Assembly: GCA_963791545.1 (NCBI GenBank)
Contig: CAWBSR010000018.1
Span: 372,001-436,000, forward strand
Direction of reading: 5' to 3'
Source: JALYXV01 sp963791545
GTDB taxonomy: Bacteria; Actinomycetota; Acidimicrobiia; Acidimicrobiales; Palsa-688
DNA: 64,000 nucleotides
Position 1 is the stretch's first letter; each line of letters starts with the position of its first letter. Below the pieces are notes generated by a model, which saw nothing but the letters and a program-made list of their open reading frames with translations, was not told the DNA's origin and did not search any database. A program made the position numbers and the translations under genes. Shown here one piece after another: positions 26,118 through 34,722 of the stretch.

Positions 26118-27122
26118 GTGGAGCGGTTGGAGCGGCTGGTCAACCTGGTGGCCGCCTTGCTGGACGCCCGCCAGCCCCTTAGCAGGGAGGATCTGCGGGT
26201 GCGGGTGGGCGGCTACTCCGATGACGCCGACTCGTTCCGGCGCAACTTCGAGCGGGACAAGGAGCTGCTCCGGCAGATGGGTATGCCGCTGGTGCTGGAG
26301 CCGCTCGACCGGAGCCAACCCGAGGGCACGTCCGGGTACCGGATACCTCGCGACCGCTATCAGCTCCCGGATCCTGGTCTGGCTGACGACGAGCTGGCGG
26401 CCCTGCACCTGGCGGCATCGGCCGTCGATGTCGAAGGGGCCTGGGGCCGCAGCGCCGTCACCGGGGCGCTGTGGAAGCTGGCCGCGGCCGGGGCGCCCCA
26501 CGAGCAGGAAACGGTGGCGTCGCTCAATGTCCCACCCCCGGCGGCGGTCACACTGCCGGCGGGGGAGCGGGTGGCCATGTTGTTCGGGGCGGTCGCCGAG
26601 CGCCAACCGGTCCGGTTCCGCTACCACGGGGCCGAGCGCCTGGTGGATCCCTGGCGGCTCTCCTTCCGCAACGGCCAGTGGTACCTGGCGGGCTGGGACC
26701 ACAGCCGGGGTGGGTCCCGGACTTTCCGCCTGGACCGGCTCGAGTCGACGCCGGAAGCGGTGGGCGAAGCCGGCGCCTTCGAGCGACCACCTGCGGGATC
26801 GGCCGCCCCGGCCCCGCCGTGGCAACTGGGTGTCGACGAGGAGGTGACCGCCACCCTGCTGGTCGACGCGGGGCACGCCCCGTTTGCCATCACCGCCGCC
26901 GGCCCGGAGTCGTTGGTGGAACGCCGGGAAGACGGGAGCGTGGTGCTGGCCGTAGCCGTTACCAACCGGGACGCCTTCCGCGCCTTCGTGCTGGGCTTCC
27001 TCGACCACGCCCGGTTGTTGGGCCCCTCGGCCCTGGTCGACGATCTGGTCGACTGGCTGGAGCAGGTCGCGGGAACCACCGCCCTGCGGCCCGCCGCGGC
27101 TGGGACCGGAGAGGCGTCGTGA
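26118..27122 (+). CDS. pafB: WYL-domain transcriptional regulator PafB
   Basis: 334 residues: N-terminal winged helix (RLERLVNLVAALLDARQPLS, then RRNFERDKELLRQMG), WYL domain (PVRFRYHGAERLVDPWRLSF, QWYLAGWDHSRGGSRTFRLD) and a WCX-type C-terminal domain. With PafC it forms the single-stranded-DNA-sensing activator of the LexA-independent DNA-damage regulon in mycobacteria. GTG start 6 bases after TAGGCT (26106-26111). Confidence 0.92.
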   Translation: MERLERLVNLVAALLDARQPLSREDLRVRVGGYSDDADSFRRNFERDKELLRQMGMPLVLEPLDRSQPEGTSGYRIPRDRYQLPDPGLADDELAALHLAASAVDVEGAWGRSAVTGALWKLAAAGAPHEQETVASLNVPPPAAVTLPAGERVAMLFGAVAERQPVRFRYHGAERLVDPWRLSFRNGQWYLAGWDHSRGGSRTFRLDRLESTPEAVGEAGAFERPPAGSAAPAPPWQLGVDEEVTATLLVDAGHAPFAITAAGPESLVERREDGSVVLAVAVTNRDAFRAFVLGFLDHARLLGPSALVDDLVDWLEQVAGTTALRPAAAGTGEAS

Positions 27123-28105
27123 GTCGGCCGGCGGCCCAGGACCGGTTGGCCCGCCTGCTGGCGGTGGTCCCCTGGGTCGCGGCTCGTGACGGACCGCCCG
27201 TCGCCGAGGTCTGTGAACGCTTCGGAGTCACCGAACAGGACCTCCTCGATGACCTCGACCTGCTGTTCTTGTGCGGCGTGTACCCGTTCACCCCCGATTC
27301 CCTGATCGAGGTCGACGTGGCCGATGGCCGGGTGTGGATCCGATTTGCCGACTACTTCCACCGACCGCTGCGCCTCACGGCGCCCGAAGGCCTGGCCCTG
27401 CTGAGCGCCGGTTCCGCACTGCTGGCCGTCCCCGGTGCCGACGGTGACGGAGCCCTGGCCCGGGCCCTGGACAAGCTGGCTTCGACGCTCGGCGTGGACG
27501 CCGACGACTCGGTGGCGGTCCGGCTCGGCCCGGCCACCCCCGAGGTGCTGACGATCCTCCAGCAGGCCGTCGCCGAGCACCGCTCGCTGGAACTCGACTA
27601 TTACTCCTTCGGTCGCGACCACAGCGGCATCCGGCTGGTGGAACCGTGGCAGTTGTTCAATGCCCGGGGGCAGTGGTACCTGAGCGGATTGTGCCGGGCC
27701 GCGGGCGGCGAGCGGCTCTTCCGGGTCGACCGCATCAGCGCCGCCACCCTCCGCGACGACACGTTCACGCCCCCCGCCGCCTTGCCCGACCGGCGCACCT
27801 TCCACCTCGATGCCGGTGGCCAGACCATCGTGCTGGACCTGGCCCCACCGGCCCGCTGGATCGGCGAGCAGTATCCCAATCTGGGCCTGGCGGAACAGCC
27901 CGGCGGCGCCCTGCGGGTGACGCTGCCGGTAAGCGAACGGCCCTGGCTGGAGCGCCTGCTCCTGCGGGCGGGCCGGTGGGCCACAGTCGTCGAGGGCGAC
28001 GGGGCGGTGGGTCCGGCCGCCGCCCGGCGCATCCTGGCCGGGTACCGCGACGCCGGTCCAACGCGAGAGGCGAGTCCGATGCCGGGAGGTGAGCCAGTTC
28101 GGTAA
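27119..28105 (+). CDS. pafC: WYL-domain transcriptional regulator PafC
   Basis: 328 residues with a PafB-like plan: helix-turn-helix (VAEVCERFGVTEQDLLDDLD), WYL domain (SLELDYYSFGRD, PWQLFNARGQWYLSGLC) and C-terminal WCX (ARWIGEQYPN). GTG start overlaps the pafB stop (GTGA), so a heterodimer is likely made stoichiometrically. The longer upstream frame is a shadow. Confidence 0.92.
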   Translation: MSRPAAQDRLARLLAVVPWVAARDGPPVAEVCERFGVTEQDLLDDLDLLFLCGVYPFTPDSLIEVDVADGRVWIRFADYFHRPLRLTAPEGLALLSAGSALLAVPGADGDGALARALDKLASTLGVDADDSVAVRLGPATPEVLTILQQAVAEHRSLELDYYSFGRDHSGIRLVEPWQLFNARGQWYLSGLCRAAGGERLFRVDRISAATLRDDTFTPPAALPDRRTFHLDAGGQTIVLDLAPPARWIGEQYPNLGLAEQPGGALRVTLPVSERPWLERLLLRAGRWATVVEGDGAVGPAAARRILAGYRDAGPTREASPMPGGEPVR

Positions 28106-28212
28106 CGTGAGGATCGTCGTGTCCGATCCGGCCGCCATGCTTCCCCCCGGTACCCCCGTGACGCCCCGAAACCCTCCAGCGGCACGAGGACGGTCCGAGG
28201 CGGCGGGCGCCC

Positions 28213-28926
28213 ATGGCGCGTCCGGCGCCCCTGGGGAGCCGCCGCTTTACCCGCCGGCGGTCGACGCCGCCGACATCGATCCTGCCGGCCCCAGCCGCGA
28301 CCCCGGCGGCCCCCGCCGCCCCCGGCGGCCCCGCCGCCCCCGGCCCAGGTAGCGGCAACCGGCGCCGGGGGCCCGCCCACCTGGCACCGAAGTCGGGTCC
28401 GTCGGGGGCCCGTCAGATCGTCGAGTGGGTCGTCATTCTCGTCGCCGCCCTTACGGTCGCGATCGTCGTCAAGACCTTTCTCGTCCAGGCCTTCTATATC
28501 CCGTCGGGGTCCATGGAGCCCACCCTCAAGCCGGGCGACCGGGTGCTGGTCAACAAGCTGAGTTACGACCTCCACAGCATCCATCGCGGCGACATCGTGG
28601 TCTTCAAGCGGCCCCCCAGCGAAGCCGGTGACCCGACCATCAAGGATCTCATCAAACGGGTCATCGGGCTGCCCGGTGACCAGATCGAATCCCGCGATGG
28701 CGTCGTCTACGTCAACGGGCAGCTGCTGAAGGAGCCCTATTTGCCCCCGGGTACGGTGACGACCAGCCTCCCGCTCACCAAGGTCGCCCCGGGGATGTAC
28801 TTCGTGATGGGGGACAACCGCGGCAATTCCAAGGACAGCCGGTTCATCGGCGCCATCCCGGGCCACCTGATAGTGGGCCGCGCCTTCGTTCGGGTCTGGC
28901 CTCTCTCAGGCCTCGGGCTGCTGTAG
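28213..28926 (+). CDS. lepB: Signal peptidase I
   Basis: Catalytic core with one membrane segment (VEWVVILVAALTVAIVV), the Ser in YIPSGSMEPTLKPGD, the Lys in DLIKRVIGLPGD and the conserved GDNRGNSKDSR. It cleaves Sec/Tat signal peptides outside the membrane. ATG 28213 is the start within the intact frame. However, GTG 28119, 10 bases after TAACGT (28103-28108), starts a disordered N-terminus in another frame that joins this one exactly if one C is removed from the 19-base repeat unit at 28305-28323. The full protein would then be 268 residues, closer to the mycobacterial size. Its 3' end overlaps the GDPD gene by 21 bases. Confidence 0.9.
   Translation: MARPAPLGSRRFTRRRSTPPTSILPAPAATPAAPAAPGGPAAPGPGSGNRRRGPAHLAPKSGPSGARQIVEWVVILVAALTVAIVVKTFLVQAFYIPSGSMEPTLKPGDRVLVNKLSYDLHSIHRGDIVVFKRPPSEAGDPTIKDLIKRVIGLPGDQIESRDGVVYVNGQLLKEPYLPPGTVTTSLPLTKVAPGMYFVMGDNRGNSKDSRFIGAIPGHLIVGRAFVRVWPLSGLGLL
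28305..28341 (+). repeat. Two-copy GC repeat with a one-base length difference
   Basis: The unit ggcggccccgccgccccc occurs as 18 bases at 28324-28341 and as 19 bases at 28305-28323, where the C run is five instead of four. The extra C switches between the frame opened by GTG 28119 and the lepB frame. Confidence 0.85.
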
Positions 28927-29697
28927 CGCGGCCACTGCCGCCACCATCCGCTCCACGTGATCGCTGTACACCCCGTCGCAGCCCATCGCCAACAGGGCCA
29001 CGAGGGTGTGGTCGAACTGGGCGTCCCAGCCCAGGGCCAATCGCAAGAAGCGATGGAACAGTGTCGTGAGCCCCGGCGTCCAGTCGGTGGCATGCATGTT
29101 GATGGCGTCAACGCCTGCGCCGGCGAGGTTGGCGGCCCGGCGCTCCGGGCCCTCCCGGAGGCGGCGCAGGCGGGTTGAGTTCACCAGGCGCACCTCCTCG
29201 GGCAGGGGGCCGCCACCCCCCGACGGGCCCGGGATGCCGTGTCTGCGCCATGCCCCCAACTCCTCCCAGTCGGGGTAGCACAACCAGAGCCTGCCGAGGG
29301 CTCCCTGGTGGTCCCCCGCCGCCCGAGCCACGGCGACCGCGGCCCGGGCGGCAGCCGGGTCCTTGACGTCGAGCGAGAGATCGAAGCCGGTCCCGCAGGC
29401 CCCGTACAGCTCCTCGAGGGTCGGGATATGGGGTGGGAGCCGGGCCCGGGGCACTGATCCCAGGGGGCGGCGGCGCGCCCCCGAGCGGACCACCCCGTCG
29501 TGGTCGAGGACGGCTACGCCGTCCTCGGTCAGCCAGACATCGCTTTCCAGGCCGGTGGCACCCAGCTGCAAGGCCAGCTGGAACGACTCGAGGGTGTTCT
29601 CGCGGGCCAGCAGTCGGGCGCCGCGGTGGGCGAAGGCGATCGGAGGCCGGAGCAGGGAGTCCACCGTCCAATCCTGCTCCACGCTACGTACCATCAA
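28906..29697 (-). CDS. Glycerophosphodiester phosphodiesterase
   Basis: 263 residues, TIM-barrel GDPD: FAHRGARLLARENTLESF, LESDVWLTEDGVAVLDHD and the C-terminal GCDGVYSDH. The His, Arg, Glu-Asn-Thr, Glu-x-Asp and His residues of the metal site are present. It hydrolyses glycerophosphodiesters to glycerol-3-phosphate and alcohol. No signal peptide, so cytosolic. It starts 3 bases from the divergent small gene. Confidence 0.88.
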   Translation of the reverse strand: MMVRSVEQDWTVDSLLRPPIAFAHRGARLLARENTLESFQLALQLGATGLESDVWLTEDGVAVLDHDGVVRSGARRRPLGSVPRARLPPHIPTLEELYGACGTGFDLSLDVKDPAAARAAVAVARAAGDHQGALGRLWLCYPDWEELGAWRRHGIPGPSGGGGPLPEEVRLVNSTRLRRLREGPERRAANLAGAGVDAINMHATDWTPGLTTLFHRFLRLALGWDAQFDHTLVALLAMGCDGVYSDHVERMVAAVAALQQPEA

Positions 29698-29700
29698 GTG

Positions 29701-29931
29701 ATGCTCTCCCTCCTGTGGTGGTTGCCGTTGGCCGTGGCCGCGCTCGCAGCCATTCCCCTCTGGCGGGCAGGGCGCCGTCTGCAGGTCGAGTCGGCCCGGC
29801 TTCGGACCTCGGCCGAAGAGCTGCGCCGGCTGCGCCCGCTGGTCGCGCAGGTCCAGACCGAGGTCTCCGGGATCACCGCCGCGGCGGCGCTCGACGATGC
29901 CCGGATCCTTCGCGATTTGGCCTCCCGGTAG
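29701..29931 (+). CDS. Small membrane protein with coiled coil
   Basis: 76 residues: one N-terminal membrane segment (WWLPLAVAALAAIPLW) and a long charged helix (LQVESARLRTSAEELRRLRP). ATG 29701, or GTG 29698 just before. Its TAG stop (29929-29931) is also the first half of the TAGGAT box of tatA. Function unknown; conserved layout upstream of tatA not verified. Confidence 0.6.
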   Translation: MLSLLWWLPLAVAALAAIPLWRAGRRLQVESARLRTSAEELRRLRPLVAQVQTEVSGITAAAALDDARILRDLASR

Positions 29932-29934
29932 GAT
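29929..29934 (+). promoter_or_regulatory. -10-like box TAGGAT before tatA
   Basis: TAGGAT ends 9 bases before the GTG of tatA, and its first three bases are the stop codon of the preceding gene. No ribosome site follows. Confidence 0.4.
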
Positions 29935-29943
29935 GGCCGGCTA

Positions 29944-30372
29944 GTGCTGCACTTTCCGGGGCCCGACAAGATTCTCATGCTGGCGATCCTCGCCTTGGTG
30001 GTCCTCGGGCCCACCCGCCTGCCCCAGGCGGCCCGCACCGCGGGCAAGTGGATCGGCGAGCTGCGCAAGCTGACCTCCAAGTTCCAGGAGGAGATGCGGG
30101 GCTCCCTGGCTGAGCCCAAGGACGCCATCACCGCCGCCGTCGGTGACCTGCGAGGCGAGATCGGCGGTTTCCGCAACGAGATCTCCGGCCTGCGGCACAG
30201 CCTGACGACCCGCCCGACCGACGTCACGGCATCGCCGGGAGCGGGGAACGGCGACACCAACGGGGCCGCCTTTAGCCAACCCTCTGGGATGGCCGCCAAT
30301 CCGCTCCCGTACGCGCCGCCCCCGGGGCTACCGGACCTCCCGCCGGCGCCCGACGACCCGTCGCTCAACTAG
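29944..30372 (+). CDS. tatA: Twin-arginine translocase subunit TatA/TatB
   Basis: 142 residues: short N-terminal membrane helix (PDKILMLAILALVVLGPTRL), the conserved Gly-Pro hinge, an amphipathic helix (AARTAGKWIGELRKL) and a Pro-rich tail. The length and the 'LGPTRLPQ' hinge are nearer TatB than TatA. It forms the Tat export channel with TatC just downstream. GTG start. Confidence 0.85.
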   Translation: MLHFPGPDKILMLAILALVVLGPTRLPQAARTAGKWIGELRKLTSKFQEEMRGSLAEPKDAITAAVGDLRGEIGGFRNEISGLRHSLTTRPTDVTASPGAGNGDTNGAAFSQPSGMAANPLPYAPPPGLPDLPPAPDDPSLN

Positions 30373-30498
30373 CGGCGAACACGGCTCCAAGGGATACCCA
30401 CCATCGCCATCCGCCTGCGCCCCGGCAAATCGAAGAAGCTAAGCGAAAACGGCTCGCGTCCGCCCGCAGACATCGACGGGGACAGCGACCTGGCCCGC

Positions 30499-31218
30499 AT
30501 GACACTGGTGGAGCACCTGGCGGAACTGCGCAAGCGGCTCATCATCTGCATCCTGGCGGTGGTCATCGGGACCTTCATCGGCTTCTTCCTCTACAACGCG
30601 GTGATCGGCTTCATCGCCCACCCCTACCACGAGTTCGCCCTGCGACACCCGAGCCAGGTGGTCGCCAACGGTCAGCTGGTCGTCACCGGGCCCCTGGAGG
30701 GATTCAGCACCCGGCTCAAGGTGGCGGCCTACCTCGGCATCTTCTTCTCGTCGCCGATCCTGCTGTGGGAGTTGTGGCGGTTCATCACGCCCGGGCTGCA
30801 CAAGCACGAGCGCCGCTATGCGGTTGGTTTTGTCGCGTCGTCCGTCTTGCTGTTCAGCCTCGGGGTGGGCATCTCGGTCCTGGTCTGGCCCAAGGCGCTG
30901 GACTTCCTGATTCGCATCGGGGGCAACAATGTCGCCGCTCTGTACGGACCGGCGAAGTACGTGAGCCTGTACGTGGCGGCGGCGGCCATCTTCGGGATCA
31001 CCTTCCTGTTCCCGGTGGTACTGGTGGCCCTGGAGGTGGTCGGAGTGGTCACCTCCAAGAAGCTGCGCAAGGTCCGCCGTCCCGCCATCGTCGGCATCGC
31101 CTTCCTCGCGGTGGTCGCCACACCGAGCAGCGACCCCTACTCGTTCGTTGGCATGGCGGTGCCGCTGTACGTCTTCTACGAGCTGGCCATCATCGTCGGG
31201 CGTCTTCTCAAGAAGTGA
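30499..31218 (+). CDS. tatC: Twin-arginine translocase subunit TatC
   Basis: 239 residues with six membrane helices and the TatC signatures LVEHLAELRKRL, WRFITPGLHKHERRYA and TPSSDPYSF. It recognises twin-arginine signal peptides. ATG 30499 has no ribosome site and is preceded in frame by a coding-like basic extension (RLRPGKSKK...) matching the N-terminus of mycobacterial TatC. That extension has no ATG, GTG or TTG; ATC 30403, 9 bases after AAGGG, is a possible rare start. Confidence 0.9.
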   Translation: MTLVEHLAELRKRLIICILAVVIGTFIGFFLYNAVIGFIAHPYHEFALRHPSQVVANGQLVVTGPLEGFSTRLKVAAYLGIFFSSPILLWELWRFITPGLHKHERRYAVGFVASSVLLFSLGVGISVLVWPKALDFLIRIGGNNVAALYGPAKYVSLYVAAAAIFGITFLFPVVLVALEVVGVVTSKKLRKVRRPAIVGIAFLAVVATPSSDPYSFVGMAVPLYVFYELAIIVGRLLKK

Positions 31219-31243
31219 CCGCAGTTCGGGTACAACTAGAGGA

Positions 31244-33922
31244 GTGAAGGCCGACCGAGCCGCCGCGGACCCGGTCCGGACCGCCTTCGCAGCCAGCCTT
31301 GGGTTCCAGATGGATCCCTTCCAGCTGCAGTCGCTGGATGCGCTGGACGCCGGTTCCAGCGTGGTGGTGGCGGCACCGACCGGGTCGGGCAAGACGGTGG
31401 TGGCCGAGTACGCCATCGCCCGGGCCCTCGCCGAAGGCGGCAAGGTCTTCTACACCACCCCCCTGAAGGCCCTCTCCAATCAGAAGTACGGCGACCTGGT
31501 CCGCCGCCACGGCGCCGACCACGTGGGCCTGCTCACCGGCGACAACGCCATCAATGGTGACGCCCCGGTCGTTGTGATGACCACCGAAGTGCTGCGCAAC
31601 ATGATCTACGCCGGGTCGGGAACCCTCGCCGGCCTCCGCTACGTGATCCTCGACGAGGTCCATTACCTGCAGAACGCCTACCGGGGTCCGGTGTGGGAGG
31701 AAGTCATCATCCACACCCCGCCCACCGTCGACCTGGTGTGCCTCTCCGCCACCGTCTCCAACGCCGAGGAGCTGGCCGACTGGATCCGCACCGTGCGCGG
31801 CGATACCGCGGCGGTGATCGAGGAGCGCCGCCCCGTCGAGCTCCACAACCTGTACCTCTTGGGGGACCGCAGCAGCGAACAGCTCCTCCTTTTCCCCACC
31901 TTGGTGGATGGGCGGCCGAATCCCGAGGCCAGCGCCCTGGACAGCAAGACACCGCGCCACCCCGGGCCGCGCGGCCATCCCCGGGGGCGGCTGTTCACGC
32001 CCCGGCGACCCGAGATCGTGGAGCTGCTGGCGGAGGCCGAGATGCTCCCGGCCATCTACTTCATCTTCAGCCGGGCCGCCTGCAACGACGCGGTGACCCA
32101 GTGCGGGCGGGAGGGGCACCGCCTGACCACCGTCGACGAACGCCGCCAGATCCGGGCCGTCGCCGAGGCCCATGTGGAGTCCCTTTCCGACGACGACCTT
32201 CGGGTCCTCGATTACAACAACTGGATCGGCGGCTTGGAGGCGGGCTTCGCGGCCCACCACGCGGGCATGGTGCCGCCGTTCAAGGAGGCGGTGGAGGCGT
32301 GCTTCGCGGCCGGCCTGGTGAAGGTGGTGTTCGCCACCGAGACCCTTTCGCTCGGGATCAACATGCCGGCCCGCTCGGTCGTGATCGAGAAGTTGACCAA
32401 GTTCACCGGCGAGCGTCACGAGTTCCTGACGCCGGGGGAGTACACCCAGCTGACGGGCCGGGCGGGGCGCCGGGGCATCGATGAGGTGGGCTACGCCATT
32501 GTGCTGTGGTCGCCTTTCGTGCCCTTCGACCAGGTGGCGGGCCTGGCGGGCACCCGGAGCTACGCCCTGACCAGCAGTTTTCGCCCGACCTACAACATGG
32601 CGGCCAACCTGGTGCGGCGCTATCCCCCCGATGTCGCCCACCACCTCCTCAACCTCTCCTTCGCCCAGTACCGGGCCGACAGCGACGTGGTCCGTTTGGA
32701 GGCACAGTTGGAGCGGACCCGGGCCTTGGCGGTCGAGGCCCAGGCCGCGGCCAGCTGCCAGCACGGCGACATCGAGGAGTACCGGACGCTGCTGCGCTCG
32801 GCCGAGGAACCGGGTCGGCACCGCCACGCCGGAAGCGTCGAGGTTCTGGCCGCCCTCGACAAGGTGAAACCGGGCGACGTGCTCGTGGTACCGGGCGGCA
32901 AGTCGGGCGGGCGGGTGGCGGTGCTGTCCACGACCCGCCGCCGGGGCGGCGATCTGCGGGTGCGGGCCATCACCACCGACCGCCGGATGCTGTCGCTCGG
33001 CCCCAAGGACTTTCCCGCTCCGCCCCGCGCCGTGGCCCGCATCGACCTGCCCGCCCCCTACGCCCCCAATAACGCCGGTTTCCAGCGCCACGTGGCGTCG
33101 GCGCTGCAGGCGGCCCGGCTTCGCGAGGACGGCCTGGTCGGGTTCCACGGCCCGGGCCGGGGGCCCCGCAACCGGGGCCACCAGGCGATGGTGGCCGCCG
33201 AGGCGGCCGCCGCCCACCCCGTGGTCGGTTGCCCCGACCTCCGCCGTCACCTCCGCGCCGCCGAGCGGGCGGAACGGCTGACCCGCGAGGCGGAACGCCT
33301 GGAAAGGCGCATCCGGGGCCGCACCGAGTCCCTGGCCCGCCAGTTCGACCGGGTGCTGCGGGTGCTGGAGGCGTGGGGCTACGTGGACGGTTGGGCCCTG
33401 ACCGCGGCCGGCCAGCGCCTTGCCCGCACCTATCACGAGGCTGACCTGCTGATTGCCGAAACCCTGCAAACGGGGCTGCTGGACGGATTGGATGCCCCGT
33501 CGCTGGCCGCGGTGGCGTCGGTGTTCACCTACGAGGCCCGGGGTCTGAACGAGGGGGCCGCAGCCTTCCCCACCTTGGCCACCAAGGAGCGCTGGGAGGC
33601 CATTGAGCACCTGGCGGGGGAGCTCAACTCGGCCGAGGAGGAGGCGGGGTTGCCGTTGACCCGGCCCCCCGAGCCCGGCTTCATGACCCTGGCCCACGGC
33701 TGGGCCGCCGGCGGCGACCTCGAGACCTTGATCGAGGGGGCCGAGGTATCGGGCGGCGACTTCGTGCGCAATGTGAAACAGCTGGTCGACCTGCTGCGCC
33801 AGCTCGGGGAGGTGGCGCCCGACCCCCTCACCGCGGCCGCCGCCCGCTCGGCGTCGGATCGTTTGTTCCGCGGTGTGGTGGCGGCATCGGCGGTCGTCTC
33901 GGTCGGCGACGAGACGGAGTAG
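31244..33922 (+). CDS. helY: DEAD/DEVH-box RNA helicase, Ski2/Mtr4-like
   Basis: About 892 residues. Helicase motifs: APTGSGKT, TTPLKALSNQKY, DEVH (ILDEVHYLQN), SAT (LSATVSN), the HHAGM and TETLSLGINMPARSVV region of domain 2, and QLTGRAGRRG. The C-terminal half has a KOW-like beta domain and a winged-helix/arch as in Mtr4/Dob1. It probably unwinds structured RNA for decay. GTG 31244 is chosen; the frame above it is a tatC shadow. Conserved neighbour of pafABC-tatAC in actinobacteria. Confidence 0.88.
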   Translation: MKADRAAADPVRTAFAASLGFQMDPFQLQSLDALDAGSSVVVAAPTGSGKTVVAEYAIARALAEGGKVFYTTPLKALSNQKYGDLVRRHGADHVGLLTGDNAINGDAPVVVMTTEVLRNMIYAGSGTLAGLRYVILDEVHYLQNAYRGPVWEEVIIHTPPTVDLVCLSATVSNAEELADWIRTVRGDTAAVIEERRPVELHNLYLLGDRSSEQLLLFPTLVDGRPNPEASALDSKTPRHPGPRGHPRGRLFTPRRPEIVELLAEAEMLPAIYFIFSRAACNDAVTQCGREGHRLTTVDERRQIRAVAEAHVESLSDDDLRVLDYNNWIGGLEAGFAAHHAGMVPPFKEAVEACFAAGLVKVVFATETLSLGINMPARSVVIEKLTKFTGERHEFLTPGEYTQLTGRAGRRGIDEVGYAIVLWSPFVPFDQVAGLAGTRSYALTSSFRPTYNMAANLVRRYPPDVAHHLLNLSFAQYRADSDVVRLEAQLERTRALAVEAQAAASCQHGDIEEYRTLLRSAEEPGRHRHAGSVEVLAALDKVKPGDVLVVPGGKSGGRVAVLSTTRRRGGDLRVRAITTDRRMLSLGPKDFPAPPRAVARIDLPAPYAPNNAGFQRHVASALQAARLREDGLVGFHGPGRGPRNRGHQAMVAAEAAAAHPVVGCPDLRRHLRAAERAERLTREAERLERRIRGRTESLARQFDRVLRVLEAWGYVDGWALTAAGQRLARTYHEADLLIAETLQTGLLDGLDAPSLAAVASVFTYEARGLNEGAAAFPTLATKERWEAIEHLAGELNSAEEEAGLPLTRPPEPGFMTLAHGWAAGGDLETLIEGAEVSGGDFVRNVKQLVDLLRQLGEVAPDPLTAAAARSASDRLFRGVVAASAVVSVGDETE

Positions 33923-33932
33923 CGGGTTCAGG

Positions 33933-34547
33933 ATGGGGATCGGAAAAGGGCTGCCGTGGGGCGAGGCAGCCCGGTTGCCGCCTCAGGGCGTCGTGGTCGC
34001 GAGTGACGCCGAGGCTCGGCAAGCGGTCGAGGAGGCGCGGTCGCGGCGGGTGCCCTTCCCGGTCCTCGGCCTGGTCGGCGGGGACTTGTGGCGCACCCTG
34101 GGGGGCAGCGTCACGGGCGGTCCTGACCGGCTCCGGTCGGCCGAGGCGATGACCTTCCGCGTCGATCTCGGCGAGGTGATCGTCGACGGCCGGGTCCACC
34201 TGTTCGTGGCCCACCTGGTGGCCCATAGCCGCAGCTGGCGGCGTTGCTTCGTGGCCATGAACGCCGAGTGGCGGGGCCAGTGGGATCTCGGGCCTCGGTC
34301 ACACCCCGGCGATGGGCTCCTCGACACCTATGACGCCCGGCTGCGGTGGTCGGACTTGTGGAAGGTCCGGGCCCGCTTGCCCCGAGGTGCTCATCTGCCC
34401 CATCCGGGCATCAAGGAGCGCCGGGTGGCGGCCGCCGAAGTCGACTTCGGCCGGCCGGTGACGGTCGAGCTGGACGGGGTGAGCATCGGGTCGGGTTCGG
34501 TCCTCATGGTCCGGGTGGAGCCCGACGCCATCACCGTGGTGGTGTAG
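33933..34547 (+). CDS. Hypothetical protein resembling the DAGK/YegS C-terminal domain
   Basis: 204 residues. The C-terminal half (KERRVAAAEVDFGRPVTVEL, DGVSIGSGSVLMVRVEPDAI) looks like the lipid-binding beta domain of diacylglycerol kinases, but no GGDGT nucleotide motif is present. It may be a regulatory remnant or a distinct family. ATG 33933 is 11 bases after helY. Low confidence in the family. Confidence 0.55.
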   Translation: MGIGKGLPWGEAARLPPQGVVVASDAEARQAVEEARSRRVPFPVLGLVGGDLWRTLGGSVTGGPDRLRSAEAMTFRVDLGEVIVDGRVHLFVAHLVAHSRSWRRCFVAMNAEWRGQWDLGPRSHPGDGLLDTYDARLRWSDLWKVRARLPRGAHLPHPGIKERRVAAAEVDFGRPVTVELDGVSIGSGSVLMVRVEPDAITVVV

Positions 34548-34722
34548 GCGCTACCTTCGCCGGCCCGGGTCAGGGGCCCCATCCCGGCTGCGCCTGTCAG
34601 GCGGGACGCCAGAAGTCGTCGCGGCGCCCACGAGATGGCATCGGTTGGCCGGGCGGCCCGTCATTCCGGTCACACCCGACCCTTAGGATGGTCCCCGTCA
34701 CGATCGAGAAAGGCGGCGCGCG

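Noticed and set aside
26013..27008. Extension of BluB-CobT across pafB
   Set aside because: It lies antisense to a well-supported WYL gene and has no homology; GTG 26012 gives a complete BluB.
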